A program made the translations under genes and the position numbers. A DNA stretch of 64,000 nt. Origin: CAVQJU01 sp963754955 (GTDB lineage Bacteria > Acidobacteriota > Vicinamibacteria > Vicinamibacterales > CAVVIG01). Under the pieces are notes generated by a model, which saw only the letters and a program-made list of their open reading frames with translations, searched no databases and had not been told where the DNA came from. The stretch is taken from NCBI GenBank assembly GCA_963754955.1, contig CAVWHY010000005.1, positions 372,001-436,000 on the forward strand, written 5' to 3'. Below, one piece after another: positions 44,475 to 52,773 of the stretch (within the stretch, counting starts at the first letter, position 1; each line of letters begins with the position of its first letter).

Positions 44475-46616
44475 CTAGTTCGTGGTCCTGGCATCTTCCG
44501 GCACGCTGAACGCGATGTACTCGCCCGAGTAGTTGCCGCCGCTCACGGCGACGATGATGTACTGCTTCCCGTTGACCGCGTAGGTCATCGGAGAGCCGCT
44601 CTGCGGAGCCGGCATCAGGACTGCCCCGACTTCCCGGCCGGTGGCCTTGTCGTACGCGCGCAGCATCGCTCCGCGCGGATGCTCGGGCGTCGTGGTGACC
44701 TGCGGATCGCCCATGATGACCAGCGACTTTGTGACTACGAGTCCGACAGCCCCATTCTGTCCTGTTCTCGGAAGATTCATCCCCTTGAGAGCAGGATGAT
44801 TCCGGACCGCATCCGGTGTCTCGCCGTGCGGCACCTGCCAGACCATCTCGCCGCGATCGAGATTGATGGCCGAGAGAAGGCCGTACGGTGGTTTGACGAG
44901 CGGCAACCCCTGCACCGCGAGGGGATTGGCAGGTGGAGCCGCGGCGTCCGCGCTCTGCCACGGCAGGGGGCCCGCTGAACGGGGATCGCCGTCGGACGCC
45001 GCTGCGGCGCGTCGGCCGCGCTGCCGAAACCGGGGCCCTCGCGCTCGAGGAACGGCTGGCCAGCCTGTGCCCATCACGTACCGAAGGTCGGACCCGAACT
45101 CCTTCGGCGGTTCGATGAGGCCAATCGGCGCGAGCGACGCGTTCGACGCCGGCGCGAAGACCACGTGCGTTTCAGGATCGTAGCCGGCGCCCGGCCAGTT
45201 GGTCCCGCCGTTGAGCGTGCCGATGGTCAGCGCGGCCAGGGGCCCGCCCGCGACGCTGACGATCGGCGGCACGAACATCGGTCCGGTCTTGTACAGCTGG
45301 AAGTTCTTGATCGCCTGCGCGCGCATCTCCGGCGTGAAGTCGACCAGGTCGTCCACGGTGACGGCCTGGCGCCCGTACGCCGGGGGCTTTGTGGGAAACG
45401 GCTGCGTCGGCGCGTACCACTCGCCGGGGACGTCGCCTTTCGGGACGGGATGCTCTTCAATCGGCCAGACGGGCTGGCCGGTGACACGGTCGAACACGTA
45501 CAGGAACGCTTCCTTCGTCGGCAGCGCGACCGCTCTGATGGCGCGCCCGTTGACGGTGATGTCCGCCAGGATCGGCGCCGACGACAGATCGTAGTCCCAG
45601 ATCGGATGGTGGACGATCTGGAAGTGCCACTTGCGCTGGCCGGTTTTCAGATCGACGCAGACCAGGCTGTCGCCGAACAAGTTGTTGCCGGGGCGATGAC
45701 CGCCGTAGAAGTCCGAGGTCGGGTCTTCGACGGGCAGGTAGACGAGGCCGAGTTCCTCGTCGACCGAGATCTGCGTCCACACACCGGCGTTGCCGTTCTC
45801 CTTCCAGGAGTCGTTCAGCCAGGTGTCGTTCCCGAACTCCCCGGGCCGCGGAATCGTGTTGAAGGTCCAGAGAAGTTTTCCCGATCGCACGTCGAAGGCA
45901 CGGACGAGCCCCTTGGTGTTGTTGTGCGCGTGGATGGTCATCCCTTCCTTGAACGACGACCCGACGATCACGACGTCCTTCACGACGGTGGGCGTCGAGT
46001 GCAGCCCCGCCTCGCCGGTCTCCGGATCGATGGGCTGACCGGATCCCGTCACCATACCCGTTTTGAGATCCACGATCCCGTCCTTGCCGAACGACGGGAC
46101 CACCGCGCCGGTCTTCGCGTTGAGCGACACCAGGCGGTACCCGGTGGTGACGTAGAGGACGCGCTCGTCGCCGCGGCCGTCGGTCCAGTAAGAAACCCCG
46201 CGGCCGGACAGCTGTCGCGGTGCGATCGCCGCGCGATTGCCCTCGCGCATGCTGTGCGACCAGATCAGTTCGCCGGTTTTGGCGTCAAGCGCGATGACCG
46301 ATCGACGCGTGCCCGCGGTCGCGTACACGACGCCCTTCACGACGAGCGGCGTGCCCTCGAGCTTGAACTCCGGCCGTGTGCCGAGGTTGTCGGTCTTGAA
46401 ACGCCAGGCCACCTCGAGCTTCTTGAAATTCGTCGCGTTGATCTGATCCAGCGGCGAATACCGGCTGCCCCTGATGTCGGCCGTATAGGCTGGCCAGTCG
46501 CCGTTCTTCGTGCTCGGCTGCCCGGTGTTCTGTCCCGCAATGGATAACGCCAGCGGTACCCACAAAAGACCGAGGATGGTCGTCGCCAGCGCGCAACGCC
46601 AAGCGATTCGCGACAT
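44475..46616 (-). CDS. PQQ-dependent quinoprotein dehydrogenase
   Basis: A 713-residue beta-propeller enzyme. The signal is CALATTILGLLWVPLALSIA. Propeller blades carry the tryptophan docking motifs, for example VIALDAKTGELIWSHSMREG, VSLNAKTGAVVPSFGKDGIV, LVCVDLKTGQRKWHFQIVHH and LSAINLDRGEMVWQVPHGET. HHPIWDYDLSSAP is the usual block of membrane-type PQQ dehydrogenases of the glucose/quinate family. Around 44985-45065 the frame gives low-complexity residues (PRARGPRFRQRGRRAAAA), while a neighbouring frame reads GQPFLEREGPGFGSAADAPQ; two compensating single-base errors are likely. The substrate is probably an alcohol or polyol, oxidised in the periplasm. Confidence 0.88.
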   Translation of the reverse strand: MSRIAWRCALATTILGLLWVPLALSIAGQNTGQPSTKNGDWPAYTADIRGSRYSPLDQINATNFKKLEVAWRFKTDNLGTRPEFKLEGTPLVVKGVVYATAGTRRSVIALDAKTGELIWSHSMREGNRAAIAPRQLSGRGVSYWTDGRGDERVLYVTTGYRLVSLNAKTGAVVPSFGKDGIVDLKTGMVTGSGQPIDPETGEAGLHSTPTVVKDVVIVGSSFKEGMTIHAHNNTKGLVRAFDVRSGKLLWTFNTIPRPGEFGNDTWLNDSWKENGNAGVWTQISVDEELGLVYLPVEDPTSDFYGGHRPGNNLFGDSLVCVDLKTGQRKWHFQIVHHPIWDYDLSSAPILADITVNGRAIRAVALPTKEAFLYVFDRVTGQPVWPIEEHPVPKGDVPGEWYAPTQPFPTKPPAYGRQAVTVDDLVDFTPEMRAQAIKNFQLYKTGPMFVPPIVSVAGGPLAALTIGTLNGGTNWPGAGYDPETHVVFAPASNASLAPIGLIEPPKEFGSDLRYVMGTGWPAVPRARGPRFRQRGRRAAAASDGDPRSAGPLPWQSADAAAPPANPLAVQGLPLVKPPYGLLSAINLDRGEMVWQVPHGETPDAVRNHPALKGMNLPRTGQNGAVGLVVTKSLVIMGDPQVTTTPEHPRGAMLRAYDKATGREVGAVLMPAPQSGSPMTYAVNGKQYIIVAVSGGNYSGEYIAFSVPEDARTTN

Positions 46617-46635
46617 GTTCTCTCCTATTTCGTGA

Positions 46636-47586
46636 CTACTTCTGGATCGCCCGCACGCCGACTTCCGCGCCGACCACGTGGCCTTCGGCGGCAGCCTTCA
46701 CGCTGACCGCGACAAGCAGGTTCGTCCAGCAGCACTGAAAGCCGCCGCCGCCATCACCCGAGGAGTCGTTGGCCTGCAGCCGCAGGATGTAGTCGCCGGG
46801 AACACTGAACGTCGCCGTCGCCGAGGCCTTGCTGTCGGCGGGATCGACGCGGGGCTTTGGGTTCTCGAACACGACCGGGCCCGGTCCCCGAAATACGCTC
46901 CACCCGAGCGATACGGCCGGGACGCCCGCGCCACGCCCACGGCCAGTACCCGGCGCGACCAGCAGCGCGTTCGCCACCGCGAGTTTGGGCGGCTCGTCGG
47001 TCGCAATGGCGGTGAGCGCGAGCGGAGCGCCGACGGCCGCCGTCAGGCTGACCGCCACGCCCGCCGGAGGACCGGACACCGCCGGGCCGTCCGGCTGCAG
47101 CCTGACAACGGGCGGCGCGTTCTGCGACGCGGCGTCTTCGAAAGGCTCGAGCACCCACTCGGGCTGCGTGTGCAGCGTGATGGTGTTGGTCTGGCCGTTG
47201 GCCACCAGCGTCCACGTCAGCTTCTTCGACCCGAAGTCCACGGGCACCCTGATCGAGAACACGCCCCACTGCCGCGATGCGAGAAAGTGCGTCGGCTGGC
47301 CCTGATCGGGGCCGCCGGGCTCGATGCGGTTGTTCGGCCCGATTGGAATATCGAGCTCCTGCTTCGTGTTGCGGTTGAAGTAGCCCACGAGCAGCCTGAC
47401 GCTGCCGTCCTTGTTCCGGTACCAGCCTTCGTACGCCCCCGTGACGCTCGATCCTCTCTCGCGAATCGGTTGCGAGAGCGGCAGCGGGCTCGGCGTCTGG
47501 CCCTGCCCCTGCTGGTCGGCGCGCGGACCGGCGCCCGCCGAAATCACGACGCCTGCCAGGAGAACAACGGCGCGGCGAACGCTCAT
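46636..47586 (-). CDS. secreted protein of unknown function
   Basis: A 316-residue protein with signal RAVVLLAGVVISAGAGPRA. The first part (GAYEGWYRNKDGSVRLLVGY, FNRNTKQELDIPIGPNNRIE) is common in Acidobacteria next to copper monooxygenase-like genes. The C-terminal third has an Ig-like or cadherin-like stretch (ATATFSVPGDYILRLQANDS). No catalytic motif is seen. Its start overlaps the upstream gene's stop (ATGA), so it is translationally coupled to that gene and may form a complex with its product. Confidence 0.72.
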   Translation of the reverse strand: MSVRRAVVLLAGVVISAGAGPRADQQGQGQTPSPLPLSQPIRERGSSVTGAYEGWYRNKDGSVRLLVGYFNRNTKQELDIPIGPNNRIEPGGPDQGQPTHFLASRQWGVFSIRVPVDFGSKKLTWTLVANGQTNTITLHTQPEWVLEPFEDAASQNAPPVVRLQPDGPAVSGPPAGVAVSLTAAVGAPLALTAIATDEPPKLAVANALLVAPGTGRGRGAGVPAVSLGWSVFRGPGPVVFENPKPRVDPADSKASATATFSVPGDYILRLQANDSSGDGGGGFQCCWTNLLVAVSVKAAAEGHVVGAEVGVRAIQK

Positions 47587-48987
47587 GTCGCTACCGTTGC
47601 GCCGTCTGCTGCGGCCCCGCCAGGGTCGCCGCCGCGACGCAGCGTGCTGCGGCGAGCGACTTCGGCCTTGAATTCCTCGTCGCCGAAGTACGTGATGTTC
47701 AGCCACGCGTGGCCCATCTCGTCGATCGTGCGATCGCCCCATCCGACCCATTGATCCGGATCAGGGTTCGACTTGTTCGCCCCGCGTGTTGTCGTACCAG
47801 GCGATCAGATGCAGCAGGGTGCCCTTCGGCAGAAGCGGCGCCGCGTCGTCGGTGTAGATGTACATGTTGTGCCAGTTGAAGTTGAAATCCGTGACCTGGC
47901 TGAGCATCTCGCGGCGGCCGTCTGGATAGAGCGCTTCCATCGACATGCCCTTGCCGCGCAGGTGCATGTGCGCCTGGAAGTTTTCGATGCGCGCGTTCTC
48001 CTTGAGCGACACGAAGCTCTCGGTCGTCGTCACCTGGTTCGGCGGGATGTCGAGCATCGTGCGCGCGCCGGTGAACGTGTTGAACAACGCCAGCACCTCC
48101 CGGTGTCTGGGCTCCTGCCCTTTCGGATAGAAATACACGCCGAGCTCGACCGAGTCCGTGATCGCCTCGCCGACCGCGTGGTAGTGCACTTCCCAGACGA
48201 TCTTCGAGCCCGGCAGCATGAGGCGTCCCGAGTCCGGGCGCATCTCGTCGCCGTTCTTGCCGACGGCCCATTCCATGAAGAGTCCGTCACCGGACACGTT
48301 GGGGTCGTTGGTGAACAACTCGCTGCGCATGTTTTCGGCCTGCTGGAGCCGGGCGAGCGCGTGGTGCGTGATCCGCCGTCCTTTGACGGTTGACGGCCGA
48401 ATCTCGATGGCGCGGACCCAGCGCGGCTCCGTGAGACCCGTGTCGGACACCGGGCGCCACCAGGCGTCCTGCGCTGCAGCGGGCATCGAGTACGGCGCGG
48501 ACTTGATGACGAGATCCGGCGCGCCGTACTTGCCGGCCAGCTGCCATTTGCTTTCGTCCGGCCATTGCTTCGCCGGCGGCATGTCACCGGGATTGCCCTT
48601 CGGCGCGCCGGCGGCGACCCACCGCAGGATCGTGTCGATCTGTTCGTCGCTCAGCGAACGATCGTTCTTGAAGCTCTGGATGCCGACAGTGCGGTCGATG
48701 TGCCACGGAGGCATCTGCCGCGTCTCGACCCGCTGCGCGATGGCACGCGCCCACGGCCGCACGTCTTCGTACGAGATGAGCGACATCGGCGCCATGTTGT
48801 CGGGGCGATGACATGCCTCGCACTTGCTCTGGAAGATCGGCGCCACGTCTTTGGTGAACGTCGGTGCGGGCTTTACCGCCGGCGCCTGCGCCGACGGCCG
48901 CGCACCGGCGAGCCACCCCGCGATAACGATCGTGGAGGCCGCAACGCCGCTGCTTCTCACGATCCAAGCACCGACGGTCCGGGCCAT
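47583..48987 (-). CDS. cytochrome c and copper type II monooxygenase-like protein (one frameshift)
   Basis: A 467-residue secreted protein. The N-terminal part is a cytochrome-like domain with VAPIFQSKCEACHRPDNMAP (CEACH). The rest resembles ascorbate-dependent, dopamine beta-monooxygenase-like copper enzymes: RRITHHALARLQQAEN (His pair), KIVWEVHYHAVGEAITDSVE (HYH), and NFQAHMHLRGKGMSMEALYP (HMH). A frame change near 47770 leads to NPDPDQWVGWGDRTIDEMGH and AWLNITYFGDEEFKAEV. It may oxidise a small periplasmic substrate; which one is not clear. It is 29 bases downstream of the VOC gene. Confidence 0.78.
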
Positions 48988-49016
48988 AGGCCTGCTCCTT
49001 CTGTTAAGGCGACGAC

Positions 49017-50078
49017 TCAGCGCGTGTCGGCCGCAGGCTCGACCCGCGGAGGAGCCTGCTGGACGATCAGAAACAGGTTATTCGCGTCGGGCACGACGGA
49101 CAACTGCCACGGACGGCCGCCGAACGACATGCGCACCGGCACACCACCGGTCGAGATGACCCGGGCCCCGGCGTTCGCGAGCGTCGCCAGCGCCGCGTCG
49201 ATGCTGCCCATGGTGAGCTGCAGACGAAACGATCCGGGATCCTGCACGCGCGAGGGCACGGGCGCCGCCGCCGAATCGAGGCCTTTGAATCCCATCAGCT
49301 CGAGGACGAGCGCAGACCCCGGCATCTGAATCGTCGCCAGCTGATACTCGCCTGCGTCCGGCAAGCCCGCCATGGCCATCACCCTCGGATTACGCGCGAA
49401 TGCGCTGACGGTCCCGTTGATGCCCAGCACCTTCTGGTAATACGCGAGCGCCTGGGAGACATCGGCGACTGTCAGCCTCAACCGGATGCCGATCACGTTG
49501 CTCGCCGCAGCGACAGTTGACGCCGGGGCCGGATCGACTTGGGCGAGCTCCACGAAGTGGCCGTCAGGATCCTGAACTGTGACGGCGCGCGTATGGTTTG
49601 TCGCGCTCATAGCGATCGGCCCGCCGCCCGTCGTGACGATGCGGGCGCCGCCCTGCTTGAGCGCGGCGAACGCGGCGTCGATGTCGCGGACCAACAGGAT
49701 GATGGTCGCCGCGCCGGGGTCCTGATAGCGCCGGCGGACCGGCGTCCGATCGACGTTGGCAAATTCGACGAGCTCGATGCCGCAGCGGACGCCGGGCATG
49801 CGGGCCTGGACGAATCTCAGCCGCGCACCGGGCAGGCCGTGCAGGTTCAAATGCCCCGGATCGGTGTCCCATGGCAGCGGCCCTGGCGGCGGCGCGGGCA
49901 TGAGGTCCATGCCCAGCAGGTCGTGGTAGAAACGGGCCGATTTGTCGAGATCGGAAACGATGGGACTGATATGGCAGGCACCGACCACTGCGCCGGGCGG
50001 CGACTGGGCCAGCACGGGAGACGCACCGGCCAGGCACGCCATGATAACGACCGCCGTCGTACGTACAAATATTGTCAT
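49017..50078 (-). CDS. secreted double VOC (glyoxalase-fold) protein
   Basis: A 353-residue protein. The signal is VVIMACLAGASPVLAQ. Two VOC modules follow: the first from ACHISPIVSDLDKSARFYHD to VTVQDPDGHFVELAQV (with Glu/His metal-ligand positions), the second from IGIRLRLTVADVSQALAYYQ to QLSVVPDANNLFLIVQQAPP. Such extradiol-dioxygenase or lyase relatives need a metal, but export of a VOC protein is uncommon outside this phylum. It is the first gene of the long minus-strand run. Its ATG overlaps in the CATG at 50076 with a possible plus-strand start, so the divergent regulator more likely starts further on. Confidence 0.8.
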   Translation of the reverse strand: MTIFVRTTAVVIMACLAGASPVLAQSPPGAVVGACHISPIVSDLDKSARFYHDLLGMDLMPAPPPGPLPWDTDPGHLNLHGLPGARLRFVQARMPGVRCGIELVEFANVDRTPVRRRYQDPGAATIILLVRDIDAAFAALKQGGARIVTTGGGPIAMSATNHTRAVTVQDPDGHFVELAQVDPAPASTVAAASNVIGIRLRLTVADVSQALAYYQKVLGINGTVSAFARNPRVMAMAGLPDAGEYQLATIQMPGSALVLELMGFKGLDSAAAPVPSRVQDPGSFRLQLTMGSIDAALATLANAGARVISTGGVPVRMSFGGRPWQLSVVPDANNLFLIVQQAPPRVEPAADTR

Positions 50079-50148
50079 GGCTGCTTCGCGAATCCTACGT
50101 CTTCGGGACTTGACCACAAAGCAAAAAGGGGTCAAATTTCCGGCAGCC

Positions 50149-51438
50149 GTGGAACAGCGTTCGCGCGTCGCCATCACGTTCGGCCCGTTCTCCCTCGACG
50201 CGTCCGCGACGCAGCTGCTTCGCGACGGCGTGGAGGTCCGTCTGCGCCCCCAGGCGCTGCGTGTCCTGAAGGTGCTGCTGGTCCACAGCGGGCAGTGGGT
50301 GCGCTACGAACAGATGATCGCGGAGGGCTGGGAAGGCACGCAGGTCTCGCAGCACACCATCGACGTCACCGTCGGCGAGGTGAAGCGCAGCCTCCAGGAG
50401 TACGGCAAGTGGATCGGCAACCGTCCGAAGGTCGGCTACAGCCTCGATGTGCCGCGGTCCGACGAGCTCGTTCGCCGCGGCTGGCACTTCTGGAACCAGC
50501 GCACGCGCGAAGGCCTGGAGCACGCCGTCGAGTGCTTTGAACAGGCGGCCACCGAGTGCCCGTCGGACTTCCGTGCGTTCGAGGGGCTGTCCTCGTCGTA
50601 CCTCACACTCGTCACGTTCGGGATGCGGTCGCCGGCCGAGATGCACGACCGGTTTCTCGAGGCTCATCGCCGCGCCGAAGCGCTGTGCGGCCTGACGCCG
50701 GACCTGCGCTGCAATTTCGCGTACGGGCTGCACGTGTTCGAGCGGAAGGTCGGCGAGGCTGAAACGGGACTGTTGCAAACCATCGAGGAAAAGCCGGCGC
50801 TCGCCTCGGCCTACGTGCGGCTGGCGCTGCTGTACGGATCACTCGGCCAGATCGACAAGTCCGTGGAGATGGTCAACCGCGCGCACGCAGCCGATCCGCT
50901 GTGGCCGGTGGTCTCCATGATGGAATGCGAGGTACGGTTCTGGCGTCGCGAGTTCCACGAGGCCACGATCGTCGGGCGGAATGCCATCGCGCTGCACCCG
51001 TATCTCCAGGCGGCGCGCGCGGTCTACGCTCAGGCACTCGAGTACGCCGGCCGCCCGGACGAAGCGCTGGTGCAGTATCAAATCGCGGGCGGCCTGGATC
51101 CCGATCTGCCGTGGGTGCGTGCGCAGGAAGGCGCGTGTCTCGCCCGGATGGGCCGCACCACCGAGGCGCTGTCGATTCTGCATCGGCTCGATGAACTGCG
51201 CGCCACCAAGTACGTCGACGCGTTTCACATGGCGATTTTGCGCCACGCGCTGGGGCAGGTTGACGAAGCATTCGAGGAACTGGAGCGCGCCGGCAATGAG
51301 AATTCCGCCCGGCTGTACTCGCTGAGTGTCGATCCGAACATCGACCCGTTCAAAACCGATCCCCGATACGACCGTCTGTACGACAAGCTGGTCGGCCACT
51401 GCATCGCGCAACGAATCACCGGCCTGACGAAGACGTAG
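50149..51438 (+). CDS. winged-helix (OmpR/CadC-type) regulator with TPR domain
   Basis: A GTG start gives MEQRSRVAITFGPFSLDASA, the standard beginning of these DNA-binding domains. The winged helix continues as LRPQALRVLKVLLVHSGQWV and SQHTIDVTVGEVKRSLQEYG to the wing RPKVGYSLDV. The rest, about 320 residues, is TPR repeats (HAVECFEQAATECPSDFRAF, AYAQALEYAGRPDEALVQYQ-like). There is no membrane helix, unlike CadC. ATG at 50077 in the same frame is an alternative start. It is divergent from the secreted oxidoreductase run and may control it. The TAG stop is the GTAG of a REP. Confidence 0.85.
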   Translation: MEQRSRVAITFGPFSLDASATQLLRDGVEVRLRPQALRVLKVLLVHSGQWVRYEQMIAEGWEGTQVSQHTIDVTVGEVKRSLQEYGKWIGNRPKVGYSLDVPRSDELVRRGWHFWNQRTREGLEHAVECFEQAATECPSDFRAFEGLSSSYLTLVTFGMRSPAEMHDRFLEAHRRAEALCGLTPDLRCNFAYGLHVFERKVGEAETGLLQTIEEKPALASAYVRLALLYGSLGQIDKSVEMVNRAHAADPLWPVVSMMECEVRFWRREFHEATIVGRNAIALHPYLQAARAVYAQALEYAGRPDEALVQYQIAGGLDPDLPWVRAQEGACLARMGRTTEALSILHRLDELRATKYVDAFHMAILRHALGQVDEAFEELERAGNENSARLYSLSVDPNIDPFKTDPRYDRLYDKLVGHCIAQRITGLTKT

Positions 51439-51487
51439 TGCAGGCCTTCAGGCCTGCCGTGACTGCAGGCCTGGAGGGCTGCACTCC
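51435..51487. repeat. REP element pair, partly decayed
   Basis: GTAG, hairpin GCAGGCC-TTCA-GGCCTGC, spacer, then a weaker hairpin GCAGGCC-TGGA-GGGCTGC and CTCC in place of CTAC. The left end holds the regulator's stop, and the right part encodes the last codons of the convergent SGNH gene. Confidence 0.82.
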
Positions 51488-52119
51488 ATCAGACTGGCGA
51501 CAACGGGCGCGAGCGATCGTCCGAGGGCGCCGTGCTGATCGGCGTCGAGGTGCACGCCGTCCACGGCGCTGACGTGAACGACCTCGCCCGCGTCGAAGAA
51601 GGCGCACTCGAGCTCGGCGGCCACCCGCCGGAACGCATCGCCGACGCCCGCGCTCCGCTCACCGCCGCCGGCGAACTTCTCCGCCATCTCACCGGCAGGC
51701 GTGCGAATCGGCGGCGGCGCGACGATGAGTATGCGGGGCGCCGGCATGCCGGGCTCGATCGGCGCGCGCCGAACCGCGCGAACCAGGGCAGCGACGCCCT
51801 GCGACGATTGCCATGAGTTGTTCTGGTGCACCGACTGGAAGTCGTTGGTGCCGAGCATGAGCACCACCAGCGCCAGCGGCGAGTTGACCTCGATCCGTTG
51901 TTCGAGACCGCCCAGCCCGTTCCGCCCCGCCTTGAAGGGATCCTCCCAGACCGTGCGCCGCCCGTTCAGGCAATCCTCCACGACCCGCACGTCGCGTCCG
52001 TGCTGCCGCAGTTCGTGCTCGAGCACGAGCGGCCACCGGCGCTCTGCCGCCAGCCGATTGCGCGTGCCGGGGATGATGCCCCAGGTCAGCGAGTCGCCGT
52101 AGACCAGAAGATGCTCCAT
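51448..52119 (-). CDS. SGNH/GDSL-family hydrolase
   Basis: A 223-residue esterase of the arylesterase/TesA-like type. Block I is LVYGDSLTWGII with the serine nucleophile, block III is LVVLMLGTNDFQS (asparagine), and the catalytic Asp-His is in VSAVDGVHLDADQH. No signal peptide is visible, so it is probably cytosolic. The final residues (SPPGLQSRQA) are encoded by REP sequence and are probably not native to the fold. Confidence 0.87.
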   Translation of the reverse strand: MEHLLVYGDSLTWGIIPGTRNRLAAERRWPLVLEHELRQHGRDVRVVEDCLNGRRTVWEDPFKAGRNGLGGLEQRIEVNSPLALVVLMLGTNDFQSVHQNNSWQSSQGVAALVRAVRRAPIEPGMPAPRILIVAPPPIRTPAGEMAEKFAGGGERSAGVGDAFRRVAAELECAFFDAGEVVHVSAVDGVHLDADQHGALGRSLAPVVASLMECSPPGLQSRQA

Positions 52120-52129
52120 CGCGCCGGTC

Positions 52130-52135
52130 TACCAT
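52130..52135 (+). promoter_or_regulatory. candidate -10 box of the TMEM175-like gene
   Basis: TACCAT at -12 to -7 from the ATG at 52142, in the 22-base space between divergent genes. A leader would be nearly absent. Confidence 0.35.
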
Positions 52136-52141
52136 AACACC

Positions 52142-52711
52142 ATGAACAAGACGCGTCTCGAAGCCTTCAGCGACGGTGTGATCGCGATCCTGATCACGAT
52201 CCTCGTGCTGGAGTTGAAGGCGCCGCACGGGACCGACCTGGCCTCGCTGCAGCCGCTCGCCCCGGTGTTTCTGACCTACGTCCTCAGCTTCGTGATGCTG
52301 GGCATCTACTGGAACAACCATCACCATCTGCTGCACGCGGCCAGCGGCATCAGCGGCGGCGTCCTCTGGGCGAACCTGCATCTGCTGTTCTGGCTGTCGC
52401 TGATCCCGTTCGTAACCGGCTGGATGGGCGAGAATCACTTCGCGGCCGTGCCCACGGCCGGTTACGGTCTCGTGCTGCTCCTCGCCGCCATCGCGTACAC
52501 CATCCTGGTCCGCGCGATGATCGCCCACGAAGGTTCACAGTCGCGGCTCGGGACGGCCGTCGGCCGTGACGCCAAGGGCTATATCTCTCTCGCCATCTAC
52601 ATCACGGCGATTCTGTCGACGATCGTGCATCCCGGGATCGCACAGGCCCTTTACGTGGTGGTCGCCCTGATCTGGCTCGTTCCCGATCGACGGATCGAGA
52701 CCAGGGGTTAG
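52142..52711 (+). CDS. TMEM175-family (DUF1211) potassium channel-like protein
   Basis: A 189-residue membrane protein. The start MNKTRLEAFSDGVIAILITI contains the FSD motif that marks the TMEM175 channel family, and helix 1 is followed by LEL. Six membrane helices can be traced, including TYVLSFVMLGIYWNNHHHLL and LWANLHLLFWLSLIPFVTGW. Bacterial members form tetrameric potassium-leak channels. The stop TAG lies within TTAGGG at the edge of a heptad array. Confidence 0.88.
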   Translation: MNKTRLEAFSDGVIAILITILVLELKAPHGTDLASLQPLAPVFLTYVLSFVMLGIYWNNHHHLLHAASGISGGVLWANLHLLFWLSLIPFVTGWMGENHFAAVPTAGYGLVLLLAAIAYTILVRAMIAHEGSQSRLGTAVGRDAKGYISLAIYITAILSTIVHPGIAQALYVVVALIWLVPDRRIETRG

Positions 52712-52773
52712 GGATTCGGGGCTTGGGGGCGAGGGAACCTCCCAATCCCCAGTCCCCAGCCCCCAGTCCCTAA
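52708..52773. repeat. inverted heptad arrays with TTAGGG ends
   Basis: Left arm: TTAGGGA TTCGGGG CTTGGGG GCGAGGG (52708-52735). Right arm: CCCAATC CCCAGTC CCCAGCC CCCAGTC CCTAA (52741-52773). The arms are inverted, and both neighbouring convergent genes end with a TAG inside the terminal TTAGGG or CCCTAA motif. Confidence 0.85.
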
